A DNA stretch of 64,000 bases from Actinoplanes xinjiangensis (GCF_003148685.1 NZ_QGGR01000001.1:1-64000); one strand, 5' to 3'; numbered from the stretch's first letter, positions 35,035 to 44,418 are shown. Program-made: numbers and translations. Notes: generated by a model from the letters alone, not told the origin.

Positions 35035-38000
35035 ATGCGTCTGCTTCGCGACCTGTGGGCCACGAGCCGAAGTCGCACCACGCTCGTCGCGTTCCTGATA
35101 GTCATCGGCGCGTCCGGTTCGGCGGGGTCCTTAGCCCTGGCCGGCCCGGTCCTGGTCAATCGCTCGTCCTCGCTGTTCATCCTGCTGGCCGTCGGGCTGG
35201 TCGCCTCGGTGATCAGCGACGTGGTGGTCGGCCTGGTGGTGGCGAAACTGACCGCCGACTGGGCGGCCCGCACCCGCCGCGACCTGAACCGGGTGGCCTT
35301 CGGCCAGGACATCCCGACCCTGGAGAACACGCCGGTCGGCGAACTGCTCGACCGCATCGACTCCGACGTCTACCAGGTGGGCGCCGAGCTGCGCGGCAGC
35401 GGTGTGCGCCTGGCCCAGTCCCTGGCGGTGGCCTCGCTGTCGGTGGTGACCACCTTCTTCGTGTGGTGGCCGGCCGCCCTCGCGATGATCGCGGTGGCGT
35501 CGCTGCTGTTCGTGGTCATGAACAAGCCGGTCCAGCGGATCGGCCCGGTCCGCATCGCCGAGGAGGAGGCCTGGTCGGACCTGGCCGCGGTGATGGAGGA
35601 GGCCATCCACGGGCAGGACGACGTACGCACGAGCCTGGCCGCGCCGTACGTCCGGCGTCTCTACGCCCTGCGCTCGGCGGAGGTCCTGCGCCGGGGCCGC
35701 CGGGTGTGGCGGATGTCGGCGAAGGTCACCATGACCGCCGGCGGCATCAGCCGTGCCCTGATCGCGGCACTGGTGCTCACCGGCGCCTGGGCGCTGACCG
35801 CCGGCCACATCGACGCGGCCCGGCTGACCGCGGTGTGGCTGCTCGCGCTCGGTTTCGGCGGCACCTTGGAGCACCTGACCCGGATGGTGCCGGAGATGCA
35901 GAACGCGCTCGGCGCCTGGGGCCGGGTACGGCTGCTCGCCGAGGTGCCGCAGGAGCCGGTCGACGGGGTGGAGCCGGTCGACGGCGACCTGGTGGTGCGC
36001 GACCTGACCTTCCGCTACGGCGAGTCGGACAGCGGTCGCCCGGCGGCCCTGCGCGGCGTCAACGTGACCTTCGCGCGGGGCCGGTCGTACGCCCTGATCG
36101 GCCGCACCGGCTCCGGTAAGTCCACTCTCGCGAAGATCCTGACCCGGGCGGTGGACGTGCCGCGCGGCACCGTCTTCCTCGGCGGCATCGACATCAACGA
36201 CATCGGTGTCGAAGCGCTGCGCCGGCGCACCGCGATCGTGCCGCAGCGCACCGAGATCCTGAGCGGCACGCTGGCCGAGAACATCGCGCTGTTCGACCGT
36301 GACCTGCAACCGCGGGCCGGGCAGGCGCTGGACGAGCTGGGCCTGACCGCCTGGGTCGCCGGCCTGCCGGACGGCCTGGAGACGAAACTCGGCGAGGGCG
36401 GGTACAAGCTGTCCGCCGGGCAGGAGCAGTTGGTGGCGTTCGCCCGGATCCTGGTCCGGGACCCGCAGGTGGTGATCCTCGACGAGGCGACCGCCCGGAT
36501 GGACCCGGTCACCGAGTCGTGGGTGCAGCGCGCCACCGACCGGCTCCTGGAGGGCCGGATCGGCGTGATCGTGGCGCACCGGCTGTCGTCGGTGCAGCGC
36601 TGCGACGAGGTCGTCGTGCTGGCCGACGGCGAGGTCCTGGAGCAGGGACCGCTGCGCGAGTCCCGCCGGTTCGCCGAGCTGATGGCGAGCAGCAACCTGA
36701 CGGTTCCGGCGGCGGCGGCGCCCGGCGGCGGGGTCCTGCTGGCCGAACGGGACTGGGACGCCGGCATGCGTGACGAGCTGGGCCCGGACGCGCTGACGAA
36801 CCCGCTGCCCACGGTGGAACCGCCGGAACTGCCGGAGGCGCCGCGGGCCCGTACGATGCGCGAGATCCTGCGACTGGCCATGAACGACAAGCGGTACGGT
36901 CTGGCCGCCTGCGGATTCTTCCTGTTCCTGGTACTGCTCGGCTTCGACGGCGCGATCCTGCCGCTGCTGTGGGTGAACCTGGTCGACGGCCTGGGTGATC
37001 CGATGCTGCCGGCGCTCGGTATCGCGGTCGGCCTGCTGGCGCTGATCCCGTCGCTCTACTACACCGGGGCCTGGTTCCCGGAGTGGTGGGTACGGCAGAT
37101 GCTGCGGATCAGCCTGCGCCTGCTGCACGGGCAGATCGGCCCGCGCCGGGTCAGCAAACACACCCCGGCCGAGGTGGTCGCGCAGGGTGGTGACACCGAA
37201 CGCGTGGTGCAGCTCGCCGACAACCTGATCGACAACACGGTGGCGATCTTCGCGCTGGTGTCGATGACGCTGTTCTCCCAGTCGATCGTGCCGGGCCTGT
37301 TCTTCGCCGGGACGATGGTGCTGTCCGGGCTGGCGGCGACCCTGTTCGGGCCGCGGCTCGAGCGGGCGGCCCGCCGGACCGTGGCGGCGCGGGCGGGGTT
37401 CGCGACGTCGCTGGTGTCGTCGCTGTCGGCGGCGCGCACGGTCAAGCTGGCCGGCGCGACCGGCCCGGTGCTGGCGCATCTGGCCGACCTCGACGCGACC
37501 CGCAGCGAGTTGCAGCGGCGGGAGATCGCGATCCAGGTGTGGGCGCGGTCCACGCCGTCGATCGCGAGCGGCCTGCTGCCGATCGCGGCGTGGGCGCTCT
37601 ACCTGGGCGGTCACCTGTCGGCGGCGGCGACCCTGATCGCGGTGTCGGTGCTCGGCGCGGCCCGCTGGTTCGCGTGGACGACCGCGTCGCTGGTGTCGCA
37701 CTTCCCCTCGGCGAAGGTGTGGACCCGCCGGACCGCCGCGATGACCGGCACGTCGGAGTACTCGTCGGACATCCCGGGCGTCGACATCTCGGCCGGCACG
37801 GCGCCGGCGCCGCCGGTCGCGCCGCGCAAACCGCTGCGCACCCTGGAACTGTCCGGCTTCAGCGCGGTGCACGAGAACGGCGCCGTGGGGGTACGCGACG
37901 TCGACCTCACCGTCGAGCGCGGCGAACTGGTGCTCGTGCTGGGCCCGGTCGGATCCGGTAAGTCGTCGCTGCTGCGGGCCCTGGCCGGGATCGTGCACCA

Positions 38001-38517
38001 CACCGGCGAGCTGCGGTGGAACGGCGACCCGGTCGACGAGCCGGAGGTGTTCCTGCGGCCGAACCAGGTCGGCTACGTGGCCCAGCTGCCGCGGGTGCTG
38101 TCCGGAACGGTGGCCGACAACATCCAGCTCGGACACGAGGTGGACGCCGCCGGCGCGGTGTCGGTGGCGCAGCTGGAACACGACCTGGCCGCCGCCGGCG
38201 GTGGCCTGCAACTGCTGATCGGGCACAAGGGCACCCGGCTCTCCGGTGGCCAGTTGCAGCGGCTGGCCCTGGCCCGGGCCCTCGCGCCGCGGACCGAACT
38301 GCTGATCGCCGACGACGTCTCGTCCGCCCTGGACGTGACGACGGAGCTGGATCTGTGGCGGGCCCTGCGCGCCCACGGGGTGACCGTGGTCGGCTCGACC
38401 TCGAAACGGGCCGCCCTGGCCCAGGCCGACCGGGTGGTCGTGCTGATCGGCGGCCGCGCCGAGGACCAGGGCACCTGGGCGGAACTGGCCGACCGGTGGG
38501 GCCACCTGGCCGGCTGA
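35035..38517 (+). CDS. Fused heterodimer-type ABC exporter (TMD-NBD-TMD-NBD)
   Basis: A 1160-residue exporter. TMD1 (~15-310), NBD1 (Walker A GRTGSGKST ~352, signature LSAGQ ~458, Walker B VVILDEAT, switch His in VAHRLSS), TMD2 (~620-900) and NBD2 (Walker A GPVGSGKSS ~970, signature LSGGQ ~1069). In NBD2 the Walker B catalytic Glu is Asp (LLIADDVSS) and the switch His is Ser (VVGSTSK), so that ATP site is predicted to be slow or inactive. Substrates range from drugs to peptides and lipids. ATG 35035 has GAGGA upstream. A rare TTA codon is codon 33. A 19-bp hairpin follows the stop. Confidence 0.93.
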   Translation: MRLLRDLWATSRSRTTLVAFLIVIGASGSAGSLALAGPVLVNRSSSLFILLAVGLVASVISDVVVGLVVAKLTADWAARTRRDLNRVAFGQDIPTLENTPVGELLDRIDSDVYQVGAELRGSGVRLAQSLAVASLSVVTTFFVWWPAALAMIAVASLLFVVMNKPVQRIGPVRIAEEEAWSDLAAVMEEAIHGQDDVRTSLAAPYVRRLYALRSAEVLRRGRRVWRMSAKVTMTAGGISRALIAALVLTGAWALTAGHIDAARLTAVWLLALGFGGTLEHLTRMVPEMQNALGAWGRVRLLAEVPQEPVDGVEPVDGDLVVRDLTFRYGESDSGRPAALRGVNVTFARGRSYALIGRTGSGKSTLAKILTRAVDVPRGTVFLGGIDINDIGVEALRRRTAIVPQRTEILSGTLAENIALFDRDLQPRAGQALDELGLTAWVAGLPDGLETKLGEGGYKLSAGQEQLVAFARILVRDPQVVILDEATARMDPVTESWVQRATDRLLEGRIGVIVAHRLSSVQRCDEVVVLADGEVLEQGPLRESRRFAELMASSNLTVPAAAAPGGGVLLAERDWDAGMRDELGPDALTNPLPTVEPPELPEAPRARTMREILRLAMNDKRYGLAACGFFLFLVLLGFDGAILPLLWVNLVDGLGDPMLPALGIAVGLLALIPSLYYTGAWFPEWWVRQMLRISLRLLHGQIGPRRVSKHTPAEVVAQGGDTERVVQLADNLIDNTVAIFALVSMTLFSQSIVPGLFFAGTMVLSGLAATLFGPRLERAARRTVAARAGFATSLVSSLSAARTVKLAGATGPVLAHLADLDATRSELQRREIAIQVWARSTPSIASGLLPIAAWALYLGGHLSAAATLIAVSVLGAARWFAWTTASLVSHFPSAKVWTRRTAAMTGTSEYSSDIPGVDISAGTAPAPPVAPRKPLRTLELSGFSAVHENGAVGVRDVDLTVERGELVLVLGPVGSGKSSLLRALAGIVHHTGELRWNGDPVDEPEVFLRPNQVGYVAQLPRVLSGTVADNIQLGHEVDAAGAVSVAQLEHDLAAAGGGLQLLIGHKGTRLSGGQLQRLALARALAPRTELLIADDVSSALDVTTELDLWRALRAHGVTVVGSTSKRAALAQADRVVVLIGGRAEDQGTWAELADRWGHLAG

Positions 38518-38523
38518 GCCCGC

Positions 38524-38562
38524 GTGGTGACCTGTGGCGCGGTCCGCGCCACAGGTCACCAC
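38524..38562. terminator. 39-bp perfect palindrome after the ABC exporter
   Basis: Arms 38524-38542 and 38544-38562 are perfect 19-bp complements around a single T. It starts six bases after the ABC exporter stop and ends 15 bases before the next start, so it is most likely the exporter's terminator, although no T-run follows. Confidence 0.8.
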
Positions 38563-38577
38563 GCTAGGTTTGCCGGT

Positions 38578-39333
38578 GTGCACGCGTTCGTTCTACTCAA
38601 GCCGGATTGCCTGCGGCGAGGTCTCGGCGGTGAGGTCGAGCAGGCGGCCGGTGCGGCCGGGCTGACCGTCGACGGGCGGCAGGCGATCACCCTGTCCCCC
38701 GCCGACGTCCGGTATCTCTGGTCGGAGTACACCGATGCCGGGCACAGCCTGACGCTCGGCTTCCTGGACCGTTACCTGACCACCGGGCCGTCGGAGATTC
38801 TGCTGGTCAGCGGGCCGGACGCGTTCGATGCCGCCCGCCGCGTCAAACGGGAGATCCGTTCCCGGTACGCGGACGGCCCGTTCGCCAACGTGGTGCACGC
38901 CGCCGAACGCCCCGGGGAGTTGGCCCGTCAGCGCGACCACCTGCTCGGCCTGCCGAACGCCGATCCGCCGGTGAGCCCGCCGCGCCCGCCGGGCCTGGAC
39001 TTCCGCGACCTCGTCGACGTGCCCGCCCTGGTCGGCGAGGTGTGGCCGCGGATCCAGGGGGTGCCCGCCGACCCCGGCCCGCACCGCCTCGACGGCGGGA
39101 CCGGCGGGACTGTGGTCCTCGGCCCGGACCGCGACCACACCCTCGACTCGACGGTCACCGCACTGTGGCGTGCCCTTCCCGGTGTCGATCCGTCCCGGGC
39201 GGTGCTACTGGCCCTGCACGTCGGCTGGTCGGGCGGCACACCGGTCGCGGCCGGCAGCCGAGCCGCCCTGCGCCGCTGCCTGCGGACACTGCGTGACGAG
39301 GGGATCCGGCACTGCCACCAGAACGGCCGATAG
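38578..39333 (+). CDS. Nucleoside-diphosphate-kinase-like protein with C-terminal extension
   Basis: A 251-residue protein. The first ~125 residues match the NDK fold: HAFVLLKPDCLRRGLGGEV at the N-terminus and NVVHAAERPGELARQ, where the His aligns with the phosphohistidine of NDK. Usual NDKs are ~135-140 residues; the extra ~120 residues (ending CLRTLRDEGIRHCHQNGR) are not recognised. GTG 38578 is inferred because the fold begins at once. It is convergent with the esterase gene and only 2 bp apart. Whether it still makes nucleoside triphosphates is uncertain. Confidence 0.75.
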   Translation: MHAFVLLKPDCLRRGLGGEVEQAAGAAGLTVDGRQAITLSPADVRYLWSEYTDAGHSLTLGFLDRYLTTGPSEILLVSGPDAFDAARRVKREIRSRYADGPFANVVHAAERPGELARQRDHLLGLPNADPPVSPPRPPGLDFRDLVDVPALVGEVWPRIQGVPADPGPHRLDGGTGGTVVLGPDRDHTLDSTVTALWRALPGVDPSRAVLLALHVGWSGGTPVAAGSRAALRRCLRTLRDEGIRHCHQNGR

Positions 39334-39335
39334 CC

Positions 39336-40364
39336 CTACCTGAGCAGTCGCTTGGCCAGCCACTCCACCGCCAGCGGATACCGCCAGTCGATGCCACCGT
39401 GCTTCGCCGGGAACAGTTCGAACGCGATCTTCTCCGCCGGCACGCCGATCCGCAGCAGCCCCGCCCGGAACGCCTCCGCCCCCAGATCCAGGAACCACTC
39501 GTCCCGGGTGCCCGCGTCGATCCACACCGCCCGCAGCGACCGCAGTTCGTCGGCGTACCGGTCGATCATCCGGATCGGGTCCCAGTGCAGCCACCGCTGC
39601 CACACCTCCGGCAGCAGCTCGCCGGTACGCGGGTCGAACGGCAGCCGCGGCGTGCCGTCCGGGTCGGCGGAGAACGCGGCCGTGCACCCCAGGACCAGGA
39701 CGAGGAGCATGTCCTCCTCCTTGGTGAACGCGACCCGCGACCGGAAGTCCTTCCAGTACGCCTGGATGTCGTGGTCGTAGTCGCGCAGCGCCCGCGCGGC
39801 CTTCGCGAACTCGTTGAGATAGCAGTACTCGTAGAGCGCGTCGCCGGCGTGCGTGGCCAGCGCCCCGAACAGGTCCGGCCGCAGCATCGGCGTGATCATC
39901 GCCCCGAACCCGCCGGACGATTTACCGGTGATGGCCCGCGACTCGCGGTCGGCGATGGTGCGGTAGTTGGCGTCCACGTACGGCACCACCTCGTCACAGA
40001 GGTAGGTGTGGTAGTTGCCGGTGCCCGGGGAGTCGACGAACTGGGAGCCGCCGTACGCCGTCCACGCGTCCACGTAGACGAGGATGCAGCCGGGCGCCCT
40101 GCCCTCGGCGAACACCTGGTCGGCGGTCTCGACGAACGGCTGCCGGAACGGGGTCCGGTTGGCCCACATGGTGACCTGGCCGGAGTAGCCCTGGATCACG
40201 TAGATGGTGGGGTAACGGTCGTCGCCGTCCGCCTCGTAGCCGGGCGGCGTGTACACCCACAGCGGCCGCTCGTGCGGGTCGCCGAGAACGTTGCCGCGGA
40301 GCGCCTGCGAATCGATCGTGTCGTGATGCAGGGTTCCGGCGAGCTCACTGGTCCATATCGACAT
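39336..40364 (-). CDS. Esterase D-type alpha/beta hydrolase
   Basis: A 342-residue serine esterase. The nucleophile is in ITGKSSGGFGAM (Ser near residue 149), with His in FPAKHGGIDWRYP near the C-terminus and an Asp in WIDAGTRDEWFLD. It resembles feruloyl-esterase/mycolyl-transferase-like hydrolases in fold but has no signal peptide, so it is intracellular. ATG 40364 has GGGGG close upstream. It is divergent from an acyltransferase gene with only 26 bp between, so their promoters overlap. Confidence 0.85.
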   Translation of the reverse strand: MSIWTSELAGTLHHDTIDSQALRGNVLGDPHERPLWVYTPPGYEADGDDRYPTIYVIQGYSGQVTMWANRTPFRQPFVETADQVFAEGRAPGCILVYVDAWTAYGGSQFVDSPGTGNYHTYLCDEVVPYVDANYRTIADRESRAITGKSSGGFGAMITPMLRPDLFGALATHAGDALYEYCYLNEFAKAARALRDYDHDIQAYWKDFRSRVAFTKEEDMLLVLVLGCTAAFSADPDGTPRLPFDPRTGELLPEVWQRWLHWDPIRMIDRYADELRSLRAVWIDAGTRDEWFLDLGAEAFRAGLLRIGVPAEKIAFELFPAKHGGIDWRYPLAVEWLAKRLLR

Positions 40365-40390
40365 GCCCCCGAGTCAACTATCTTTTTCCG

Positions 40391-41545
40391 ATGACCGCAC
40401 CCAGGTTGGCTTGGCTCGACGGGCTCCGCGCCGTCGCCGTCCTCCTCGTGGTCTATGCACATCTGACCCGGTTCGTCTTCACCGATCTGCGGGCCGTCAC
40501 CAGTGAGTGGCTGCACGCGGGAACCGCCGGCGTGATGCTGTTCTTCCTGGTCAGCGGCTATATCATTCCGGCCTCGCTGGAGCGGCACGGTGATCTGCGG
40601 GCGTTCTGGCGCAGCCGGGCCCGGCGGTTGTTCCCGCTCTATCTCGCGGTCATCGCGGTCCTCGTCGTCGCCCACCCACCATCGGATCCGCTGGCCTCGG
40701 CGGTGGGTCACGCCACGATGCTGCCGTTCCTGGCCGGTGTGCCGCTGATCACTGCGGTGTTCTGGACGCTCTCCTTCGAGATGGCCTTCTACCTTCTCGT
40801 GACGACCCTCTTCACGGTACGGGCCACCCGATCCGTTCTCCCGCCGGTCGTCTTCGCGATCGCCGGTGCGGCCACCACCCCGCTGGTGCCATTGCGGCTC
40901 GGTGCGGTGCCGGTGGTGGCCGCGGTGGTGTTGGCGGCCGGCCTGGCCGGGGTGGTGTCCGGGCGGCGCTGGGCGGAGGTCACCGGGGGCCTGCTGCTCG
41001 GCGGCCTCGCCGTGACCCTGCTGCTGTTCAACATGGATCCGGCACACGCCCACGACGGCCTGCTGATCGTCGCCGTGATGTTCACCGGCACCGTCGTCCA
41101 TCGCGCCGACCACGGCCGGACATCCTGGTGGCGGGCCGGCGCGGTGATCACCGTGGTGGCCGTGGCCCTGCTCGTCGTCTGGATCGGCGAACTGGCCGAC
41201 CTGGACGCCCTGACCCCGCGTTACATCACCCGGTCGGTACTCACCCTGCTGGTCTTCGGCGGCTCCTTCGCCGCCGGGATGCTGCTGCGCCACCGCCGCA
41301 CCCCGCCCTGGCTGGCCCGGATCGGGGTGATCAGCTATTCGATCTACCTGATCCACTACGCGCTGATCGAGCTGGGCCGCCCGCTGCTCACCGCCGACGT
41401 CCCCGACCCCCTGATCGCGGCCGGCTACCTCACGGCGGTGTTCGGCCTCTCGTGGCTGACGCACCGCTGGATCGAGGTCCCCGGCCAGCGACTGGGTCTC
41501 TCCCGCACCCGGGCCCACCCCCATCTGGAGCCGAGCCGACGCTGA
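40391..41545 (+). CDS. Acyltransferase 3 family membrane protein
   Basis: A 384-residue integral membrane O-acyltransferase with about ten helices. The family's opening LAWLDGLRAVAVLLVVYAH with conserved His, and the FFLVSGYIIP and RARRLFPLY motifs, are clear. Such proteins transfer acetyl or other acyl groups to sugars of polysaccharides, lipids or antibiotics outside or across the membrane. It is a candidate modifier for cell-surface glycans. Two palindromic repeats follow its stop. Confidence 0.9.
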   Translation: MTAPRLAWLDGLRAVAVLLVVYAHLTRFVFTDLRAVTSEWLHAGTAGVMLFFLVSGYIIPASLERHGDLRAFWRSRARRLFPLYLAVIAVLVVAHPPSDPLASAVGHATMLPFLAGVPLITAVFWTLSFEMAFYLLVTTLFTVRATRSVLPPVVFAIAGAATTPLVPLRLGAVPVVAAVVLAAGLAGVVSGRRWAEVTGGLLLGGLAVTLLLFNMDPAHAHDGLLIVAVMFTGTVVHRADHGRTSWWRAGAVITVVAVALLVVWIGELADLDALTPRYITRSVLTLLVFGGSFAAGMLLRHRRTPPWLARIGVISYSIYLIHYALIELGRPLLTADVPDPLIAAGYLTAVFGLSWLTHRWIEVPGQRLGLSRTRAHPHLEPSRR

Positions 41546-41605
41546 GCCCGAACCACATTGTCCGGGTTCCCGGACTCGCCCCCGCCGCGTCTGCTTCCGG
41601 TTCGT

Positions 41606-41769
41606 CCGGCTGGTCCTCACCGCTGTCTCAACGCTCGGGAGACAGCGGTGAGAACCAGCCGAACACAGAGGCAACGCCGCACGGACGGACCGCCACAGGC
41701 GGCGGTTTTCGTGCGGCTGGCCGTCACCGCTGTCTCAACGCTGCTGAGACAGCGGTGAGGACCAGCCGG
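41606..41769. repeat. Dispersed palindrome family, locus 3, two copies
   Basis: Copies at 41606-41661 and 41714-41769 in the convergent gap between the acyltransferase and the alpha/beta hydrolase genes. Arms CGGCTGG..TCACCGCTGTCTCAACG and GAGACAGCGGTGAG..CCAGCCG are the best-conserved of the family here. The two copies are separated by 52 bp of unrelated sequence. Confidence 0.9.
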
Positions 41770-41796
41770 ATACGGACCCAACGCCGCATGGACCGG

Positions 41797-42951
41797 TCAC
41801 AGGTGGCGGTCAAGCCAGGTGAAGGACTCCTCCTGCATCTCGGTGGTGAAGACGTGGCCGAGGCCGGGCCAGGTCTTGGTGCGCAGGCGGTGGGCGGCGC
41901 GCTGGTCGGACCAGACGCGGGTGAGTTTGGCGTACGCGACGGCGGTGCCCTCGGCGGTGAACAGGGGGTCCAGCTCGCCACCCATGACGAACATCGGGCG
42001 GGGTGCGGCGAGGGTGGCCACGTCGGGGATGTCGAGGTGCCGGTAGAGGCCCGGGTGCAGCATGTAGAACGCGGACTGGCCGCGCAGCGTGTTGTTGCCG
42101 GGCACCATCATCTCCTTGAGGCCGGTCATCCAGCACGCCGAGACGGTGGCGGCGATGTGGTCGGAGAGGGCGGCGACCTGCCACGCGCGGTAACCGCCCA
42201 TCGAGAAGCCGACGGCGGCGATCCGGCGCGGGTCGACCTCGGGAAGGGTGGCGAGGAAGGCGGCGGCGCGGGCGTCCTCGCGGGCCATCAGACCGGCCGG
42301 TGACGAACCCAGGTTGAACAGGTTGCTCGCCAGGGCCTGCTGGTTGTCGTAGGTGAGGCCGCCCCGGTCGCCCCAGCCGAGCGCGTCGACGGCGAGGACC
42401 GCGTAGCCGCGCCGGGCGAGCTGGTCGCCGACGAACCGGCCGCTGAAGTAACGGTCCGCCCAGGATTGCGCCGCGGCGAGACGCGTTTCGTCGTACCAGG
42501 GCTGGATGAGTTTCTCCTTGCCGATGTCGAATCTGGCGCCGTGATCGTGGAGCAGGAGCGCGGCCGGGAACGGTCCGGGGCCGTCGGGCACGAGCATGGT
42601 GGCGCGGACGCGGCTGTGCCGGGTGAGGTTGAAGACGACCTGACGGCGGCGGTATCCGGGGGCGGCCTGCTCGTCGATGGTCTCCGGCTCGAAGGGGGTG
42701 CGGTCGGCGGGCTGGCAGAGCAGGCTCTCGAACTGGTGGCGGGCGCGACGGCGCCAACCGCGGAAGTCGCGGTCGCGGGCGTGCGGCCACGCGAGGGGGA
42801 AGGTGAGTTCGTCCTTGAGGCGCTCGTAGAAGACCGGCAGGTTCCCGCTGATCACCGAGGGGCCCTCGAAACCGGCAGCGGCCAGGGCGTCGGTCAGGTG
42901 CGGTGCGGCGAGGGCCGCGGCGGGCAGGGTGATCACGGAGCGGCGCTTCAT
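41797..42951 (-). CDS. Secreted alpha/beta hydrolase (dienelactone/acetyl-xylan-esterase type)
   Basis: A 384-residue hydrolase. The nucleophile is in VGFSMGGYRAW, the acid in MGGELDPLF and the His in GLGHVF. The N-terminus MKRRSVITLPAAALAAPHL resembles a signal with Tat features, but the twin-Arg motif is short. The fold is like hydrolases placed next to sugar-acid or glycan catabolic genes; substrate may be an acylated carbohydrate. A clear promoter lies upstream at 42981-43009. Chitinase and cellulase genes follow on the same strand. Confidence 0.8.
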   Translation of the reverse strand: MKRRSVITLPAAALAAPHLTDALAAAGFEGPSVISGNLPVFYERLKDELTFPLAWPHARDRDFRGWRRRARHQFESLLCQPADRTPFEPETIDEQAAPGYRRRQVVFNLTRHSRVRATMLVPDGPGPFPAALLLHDHGARFDIGKEKLIQPWYDETRLAAAQSWADRYFSGRFVGDQLARRGYAVLAVDALGWGDRGGLTYDNQQALASNLFNLGSSPAGLMAREDARAAAFLATLPEVDPRRIAAVGFSMGGYRAWQVAALSDHIAATVSACWMTGLKEMMVPGNNTLRGQSAFYMLHPGLYRHLDIPDVATLAAPRPMFVMGGELDPLFTAEGTAVAYAKLTRVWSDQRAAHRLRTKTWPGLGHVFTTEMQEESFTWLDRHL

Positions 42952-42980
42952 GAGGATTCCTTGTCGTCGATGGAATTTCG

Positions 42981-43009
42981 ACGCTAGAAAGCCCTTTCCC
43001 GCATGTCAA
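42981..43009 (-). promoter_or_regulatory. Sigma-70-type promoter for the alpha/beta hydrolase gene
   Basis: On the minus strand TTGACA (43009-43004) and TAGCGT (42986-42981) are 17 bases apart, with the start codon at 42951 about 30 bp downstream. This is the best consensus promoter seen in the window. Confidence 0.75.
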
Positions 43010-43063
43010 CAGATTGCCGCTCGCCCTGGGGACGGTCCGGGCGAGCGGCAATCCGGTTCGGGG

Positions 43064-44371
43064 TCAGCGGCCCTGGAGAGCCTTGACGTTGTCGCCGAAG
43101 GTCCAGTTCTTCGAGCCGTCCCAGTTGATCGACCAGGTCATCAGGCCCTTGATCCCGGGGACACTGTTGACCGCCTGGGCGACCAGGGCCGGTGTCATGT
43201 GGCCACCGCCGGCGCCGATCTGCGCGGGCAGTCCGGGGACCTGCTTGTCGTACGGAATCCGGATGGTCGTGCCCTGGATGGTGAGGCCGTTGGCGAGGCA
43301 CTGGGTCTGCACGGTGAAGCCCTGGACGGTGCCGGCGCCGTAGGAGTCGCCGGAGCAGCCATACATGCTGCCGTTGTAGTACTGCATGTTGAGCCACCAG
43401 AGGCGGCCGTTGTCCAGGTACTTCTTGATGATCGGCAGGTAGGAGCCCCAGATCGAGCCGTAGGTGACGCTGCCGCCGGTGACGTACGCGGTCTCCGGCG
43501 CCATGGTGAGGCCGAAGTTCGACGGCATGTTCGCGAGGACGCCGTCGATGATGCGGATCAGATTGGCCTGCGAGGTCGACAGGGTGTTGATGTTGCCGCT
43601 GCCGGTGAGGCCGGTCTCGATGTCGATGTCGATGCCGTCGAAGTTGTACTGCTTGAGGATCGGCACGATGGTCGCCACGAAGCGGTCGGCGACGGCGCTG
43701 GAGCTGAGGTCGACGCCGGCGGTCGCGCCGCCGATGGACATCAGGATCGTCGCGCCCTGGGCCTTGGCGGCGCAGATCTCGGCGACGGTGGGCACCTTGA
43801 CGCCGGAGTCCATGCCGTTCTCCCACAGGACGGTGCCGTCGGAGCGGATCACCGGGAAGGCGGCCATCAGCACGTTGTAGCCGTGCTGGGCGATGCGGCT
43901 GTCGTTGATCGGGATCCAGCCCATGCCGGGGTGCACACCGTTGGCGGCGCCGTCCCAGTTCTCCCAGTAGCCCTGGAGGACCTTGCCGGCCGGGCGGCCC
44001 TTGACGCCACAGCCGGTGGGGTTGCTCGGCGACGGCGAGGGGCTGGCCGACGGGCTCGGGCTTGCGCTCCTGCTCACCGACGGGCTCGGGCTGGGGCTGG
44101 TGCCGCCGTCGCAGGCGCCGAGGCTCTTCCACAGCGTCGGGGTGGCGGCCGGGTTCCAGCCGGTGCCGGCCCAGGCGGTGTGCGTGACCAGGGCCTGGTA
44201 GAGGGTCGACTGGTAGGTGACCTGCTGGCCGGCGGTGTAGCCGGCCCCTTCGGCCCAGAGCGTCGAGGAGCAGGCGACGGCGGCGTTCCCGGTCGACGCG
44301 AAGGCGACGGCCGAACCCAGCACCACCCCCACTCCGGCGACCAGGGCCAGCAACTTGCGGCGAACCCTCAT
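43064..44371 (-). CDS. GH18 chitinase with CBM5/12
   Basis: A 435-residue secreted chitinase. Signal peptide (to ~residue 30), a chitin-binding CBM5/12 (about 35-85, with GYTAGQQVTYQSTLYQAL and AWAGTGWNPAA), a Ser-Pro-rich linker, then the GH18 barrel. The catalytic DxxDxDxE motif is FDGIDIDIETG and is complete. It cuts beta-1,4-GlcNAc polymers by substrate-assisted catalysis. ATG 44371 has GAGGAG upstream. No DasR-type palindrome was recognised in its promoter. Confidence 0.95.
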   Translation of the reverse strand: MRVRRKLLALVAGVGVVLGSAVAFASTGNAAVACSSTLWAEGAGYTAGQQVTYQSTLYQALVTHTAWAGTGWNPAATPTLWKSLGACDGGTSPSPSPSVSRSASPSPSASPSPSPSNPTGCGVKGRPAGKVLQGYWENWDGAANGVHPGMGWIPINDSRIAQHGYNVLMAAFPVIRSDGTVLWENGMDSGVKVPTVAEICAAKAQGATILMSIGGATAGVDLSSSAVADRFVATIVPILKQYNFDGIDIDIETGLTGSGNINTLSTSQANLIRIIDGVLANMPSNFGLTMAPETAYVTGGSVTYGSIWGSYLPIIKKYLDNGRLWWLNMQYYNGSMYGCSGDSYGAGTVQGFTVQTQCLANGLTIQGTTIRIPYDKQVPGLPAQIGAGGGHMTPALVAQAVNSVPGIKGLMTWSINWDGSKNWTFGDNVKALQGR

Positions 44372-44418
44372 GTGAACTCCTCGACGACGTGGGCCGACTG
44401 TGTGACGTGCGTGACCAC

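Noticed and set aside
35131..38583. 1150-residue open frame on the minus strand
   Set aside because: Antisense shadow of the ABC exporter, whose motifs are complete on the plus strand.
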